A stretch of 64,000 nucleotides of DNA from Bacillota bacterium (lineage in GTDB: Bacteria; Bacillota; Clostridia; Oscillospirales; Ruminococcaceae). Each line of letters opens with the position of its first letter. The stretch's first letter is position 1. A model generated the notes under the pieces. The model worked only from the letters and a program-made list of their open reading frames with translations. It made no database searches and was not told the origin of the DNA. The stretch is taken from positions 186,001 through 250,000 of the forward strand of contig JAEZRC010000002.1 in the NCBI GenBank assembly GCA_023440965.1, written 5' to 3'. Positions 62,058 through 64,000 of this stretch are shown here, one piece after another. A program made the translations under genes and the position numbers.

Positions 62058-62710
62058 CAATATTTAAGATGCACCCCCGTCTCATTGTATTTTGTCCACT
62101 CGGCAACATTGACAGCATGATCGCCGATTCGTTCAAGATATTTTGCAAGCATCATAAGTGTAATAGCCTGCTCACCGTTGTTGCTGTCCTTTTTGATCAG
62201 TTCTATCAGTTCATTCTGAACAGTTATGAAAAGCTTATCCATTTCATCATCAAGAGTGATAACCTCATCAGCAAGCTTTTCATCATTGAGAACAAACGAA
62301 TTTACGCTTTCACGTACCATCTTCTGTGCAAGAGATCCCATAGCTGGGATGTGTACAATATTTTTAATGTACTTTTCACCAGGCATATTAAAAACAAGGT
62401 CGCCGATATCTGCCGCCTGATCACCAAAACGCTCAATATCGGTAATCATTTTAAGTATAGTAGAAACTTCTCTGAAGTCCTTTGCGACTGGCTGTTGCTT
62501 TAATAGAATTCTCATACATTTCTTTTCAATATCCATCTCATATTCATCAACACGCTTGTCAGTGGAAGCAATACATTTTCCAAGTTCTCTATCGTGGTTG
62601 ATTAAAGCAGTAATGGAGTCATCTATCATTTTCTCTGTTAATCTGCACATTTCAACGAGTTCATTCTTGAGGTTTGTGAGTTCTTCTTCAAATATTTTTC
62701 TTACTGACAT
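62057..62710 (-). CDS. phoU: Phosphate signalling protein PhoU
   Basis: PhoU, 217 aa, two homologous three-helix bundles with the metal-binding patterns ITDIERFGDQAADI and AKYLERIGDHAVNVAEW (ExxxD repeats). It links the Pst transporter to PhoR and prevents excessive phosphate uptake. AAAGGAG lies before the ATG. It lies between pstB and phoP. Confidence 0.96.
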   Translation of the reverse strand: MSVRKIFEEELTNLKNELVEMCRLTEKMIDDSITALINHDRELGKCIASTDKRVDEYEMDIEKKCMRILLKQQPVAKDFREVSTILKMITDIERFGDQAADIGDLVFNMPGEKYIKNIVHIPAMGSLAQKMVRESVNSFVLNDEKLADEVITLDDEMDKLFITVQNELIELIKKDSNNGEQAITLMMLAKYLERIGDHAVNVAEWTKYNETGVHLKY

Positions 62711-62749
62711 ATTGTTCTCCTTTGATTATAATATTATTACTCTTAAAAA

Positions 62750-63544
62750 TCAACCGAATCTACCAGTTATATATCGCTCGGTAGCTTCTTTTTTCGGGCT
62801 TGTGAAAATATCTTCTGTATCACCGTATTCAACAAGCTCGCCAAGAAGAAAGAACCCTGTTTTATCAGAAATTCTTGTGGCTTGTTGCATATTATGAGTG
62901 ACAATAACAATAGTTGTTACTTTTTTAAGTTCACTGCACAATTCCTCAATTTTACCTGTTGAAATCGGGTCAAGCGCGGAGGTAGGCTCATCCATAAGAA
63001 TTATTTTCGGCTTAACAGCCAATGCTCTTGCGATACAGAGCCGCTGTTGCTGTCCGCCAGAAAGACCAAGAGCAGATTTATCAAGTCTGTCCTTGAGTTC
63101 GTCCCACATAGCAGCTCCACGCAGAGATTCTTCAACAATCTTATCAAGTTCACGACGGTTGTGTATACCAAAAGTTCGCGGTCCATAAGCGATATTATCA
63201 TAAATACTCATAGGGAAGGGATTAGGTCGCTGAAAGACCATACCGACATTTTTGCGGAGTTCATTTACATCAGTTTTGCTGTAAATATCAACATCGCCGA
63301 TTTTGAATTCACCCTCAATGCGACAGCCTTCTATCAGGTCGTTCATGCGGTTAAAACACTTAAGAAAAGTTGATTTACCACAGCCTGATGGTCCAATGAA
63401 TGCGGTAACACTATTTTCAGGTATTTCAATATTTATATCTTTAAGAGCTTGAAAATCACTGTACCAGAGGTTAGCATTCTTTACACTGACATTCTGGCTG
63501 AACTCAAGGTCAGGCTGTTTTTCTTTGCTTTTTTGTTTTAACAT
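62750..63544 (-). CDS. pstB: Phosphate ABC transporter ATP-binding protein PstB
   Basis: PstB, 264 aa: Walker A GPSGCGKSTFLKCFNRMND, Q-loop VFQRPNPFPMSIYDN, signature LSGGQQQRLCIARALA, Walker B ILMDEPTSALDP and H-loop VTHNMQQATRISD. AAGGAG (about 63556-63551) supports the start, although the gene then overlaps the end of pstA by 35 bases. It drives high-affinity phosphate import. Confidence 0.96.
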   Translation of the reverse strand: MLKQKSKEKQPDLEFSQNVSVKNANLWYSDFQALKDINIEIPENSVTAFIGPSGCGKSTFLKCFNRMNDLIEGCRIEGEFKIGDVDIYSKTDVNELRKNVGMVFQRPNPFPMSIYDNIAYGPRTFGIHNRRELDKIVEESLRGAAMWDELKDRLDKSALGLSGGQQQRLCIARALAVKPKIILMDEPTSALDPISTGKIEELCSELKKVTTIVIVTHNMQQATRISDKTGFFLLGELVEYGDTEDIFTSPKKEATERYITGRFG

Positions 63545-64000
63545 AAGTATCTCCTTTTAGTTTTCTTCCAAGCTTTGCGGCAATAAATTCTGCCAGAAGA
63601 TTTAATCCAAGTACAAGTATAATTAGTACAACTGCTGAAGCGTATGCCTCGTTCAGATACCAACCCTCGCCTGAAAGCTGATAAAGTGCAACAGAAAGGG
63701 TAGCACCACTGTCAGTGAAGCCTTTTGGGTTTGCTGAAATTACAGAGCCTGCTGTGTAAAGGAATGGTGCTGACTCGCTGATTACTCTTCCCATACTGAG
63801 AATTATCGCTGATACAATCCCAGGCAATGCCGACGGAAGAACAATTTTAATTATAGTTCTCAATTTACCGGCACCTAAGGCAAAGCTACCCTCACGCATA
63901 CTGTCTGCAACAGACTTTAGGCTTTCTTCTGTTGAACGTACGATAGTCGGGAGCAACATAATACTTACTGTCAGAGAACCCGCAAGTATTGAGCTTGAGC
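63510..64000 (-). CDS. pstA: Phosphate ABC transporter permease PstA (5' end outside the window)
   Basis: The last 160 or so residues of PstA. The visible part starts in GSLTVSIMLLPTIVRSTEESL, continues through the EAA-like coupling loop REGSFALGAGKLRTIIKIVLPSALPG and ends in helices and a basic tail KGDTYVKTKKQRKTA. The frame is open through position 64000, so the start, and presumably pstC and pstS, lie beyond the window. It overlaps pstB by 35 bases. Confidence 0.93.
   Translation of the reverse strand, partial: SSSILAGSLTVSIMLLPTIVRSTEESLKSVADSMREGSFALGAGKLRTIIKIVLPSALPGIVSAIILSMGRVISESAPFLYTAGSVISANPKGFTDSGATLSVALYQLSGEGWYLNEAYASAVVLIILVLGLNLLAEFIAAKLGRKLKGDTYVKTKKQRKTA

Noticed and set aside
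62039..62503. A 154-codon open frame antisense to phoU
   Set aside because: Shadow of a well-conserved gene; no start signals and no domain.

Overview
This 64-kb window is a chromosomal segment of a low-GC, anaerobic, spore-forming Firmicute, most likely a Clostridia of the Ruminococcus/Oscillospiraceae type. The support is AT-rich codon use, strong AGGAGG-type ribosome sites, an alpha/beta-type small acid-soluble spore protein (34510-34689), a collagen-like spore-surface protein, HPr kinase, an hprK/murB/rapZ/whiA block, hybrid cluster protein, type III glutamine synthetase and a Prp-processed L27. No plasmid, phage, IS element or CRISPR array was seen. Genus is inferred from gene content only.

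Layout. 1-432: intergenic DNA with a duplicated element and hairpins. 433-4506: four translationally coupled genes (two M42 aminopeptidases, a GNAT, a methionine-gamma-lyase-like PLP enzyme). 4576-13794: hprK, a PHP hydrolase, murB, rapZ, whiA, a small membrane protein, dnaE and a YhhN-family protein, followed by tRNA-Leu(CAA). 14054-17556: an isochorismatase-like hydrolase, a cupin-hcp pair with a CRP/FNR-type dyad, and an Mrp ATPase. 17618-20543 (minus): an ABC-2 exporter with a 5' leader holding an 8-codon ORF and a terminator. 20636-25210: a cell-surface/spore region (Asn/Gln-rich membrane protein, collagen-like protein, glycosyltransferase, lipoprotein, amidase). 25498-32332: gatC, gatA, a gatB-aspS fusion and glnN. 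32475-34689: a diguanylate cyclase and the SASP gene. 34881-42481 (minus): a flavoprotein, cdaR-cdaA, a Se/S-carrier pair, ispF, ispD and pheA. 42643-53595: ruvC-ruvA-dinB-like-ruvB, a frameshifted lipoprotein gene, glmM, a methyltransferase, ecfA1-ecfA2-ecfT-truA, a DUF5711-like protein and cvpA. 53641-59553: clpE, rplU-prp-rpmA, obg, mrnC and yebC. 59683-64000 (minus): phoR, phoP, phoU, pstB and a partial pstA.

The most notable item is the 957-residue GatB-AspRS fusion. A complete GatB is joined by a roughly 50-residue hydrophilic linker to an archaeal-type AspRS that carries the His/Pro pair expected of a non-discriminating enzyme. Together with GatC and GatA just upstream it would be a covalently linked machine for tRNA-dependent Asn formation. 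Other notable points: a possible attenuation leader on an ABC exporter; a Mini-RNase III gene whose only well-placed start is a non-canonical ACG or AUU; a lipoprotein gene broken by one base in an A-run; and three genes (collagen-like protein, glycosyltransferase, amidase) sharing an ACAAAA...CATATNAT promoter pattern that suggests mother-cell sporulation control.

All calls rest on reading the sequence and on remembered family features; no database search was run.
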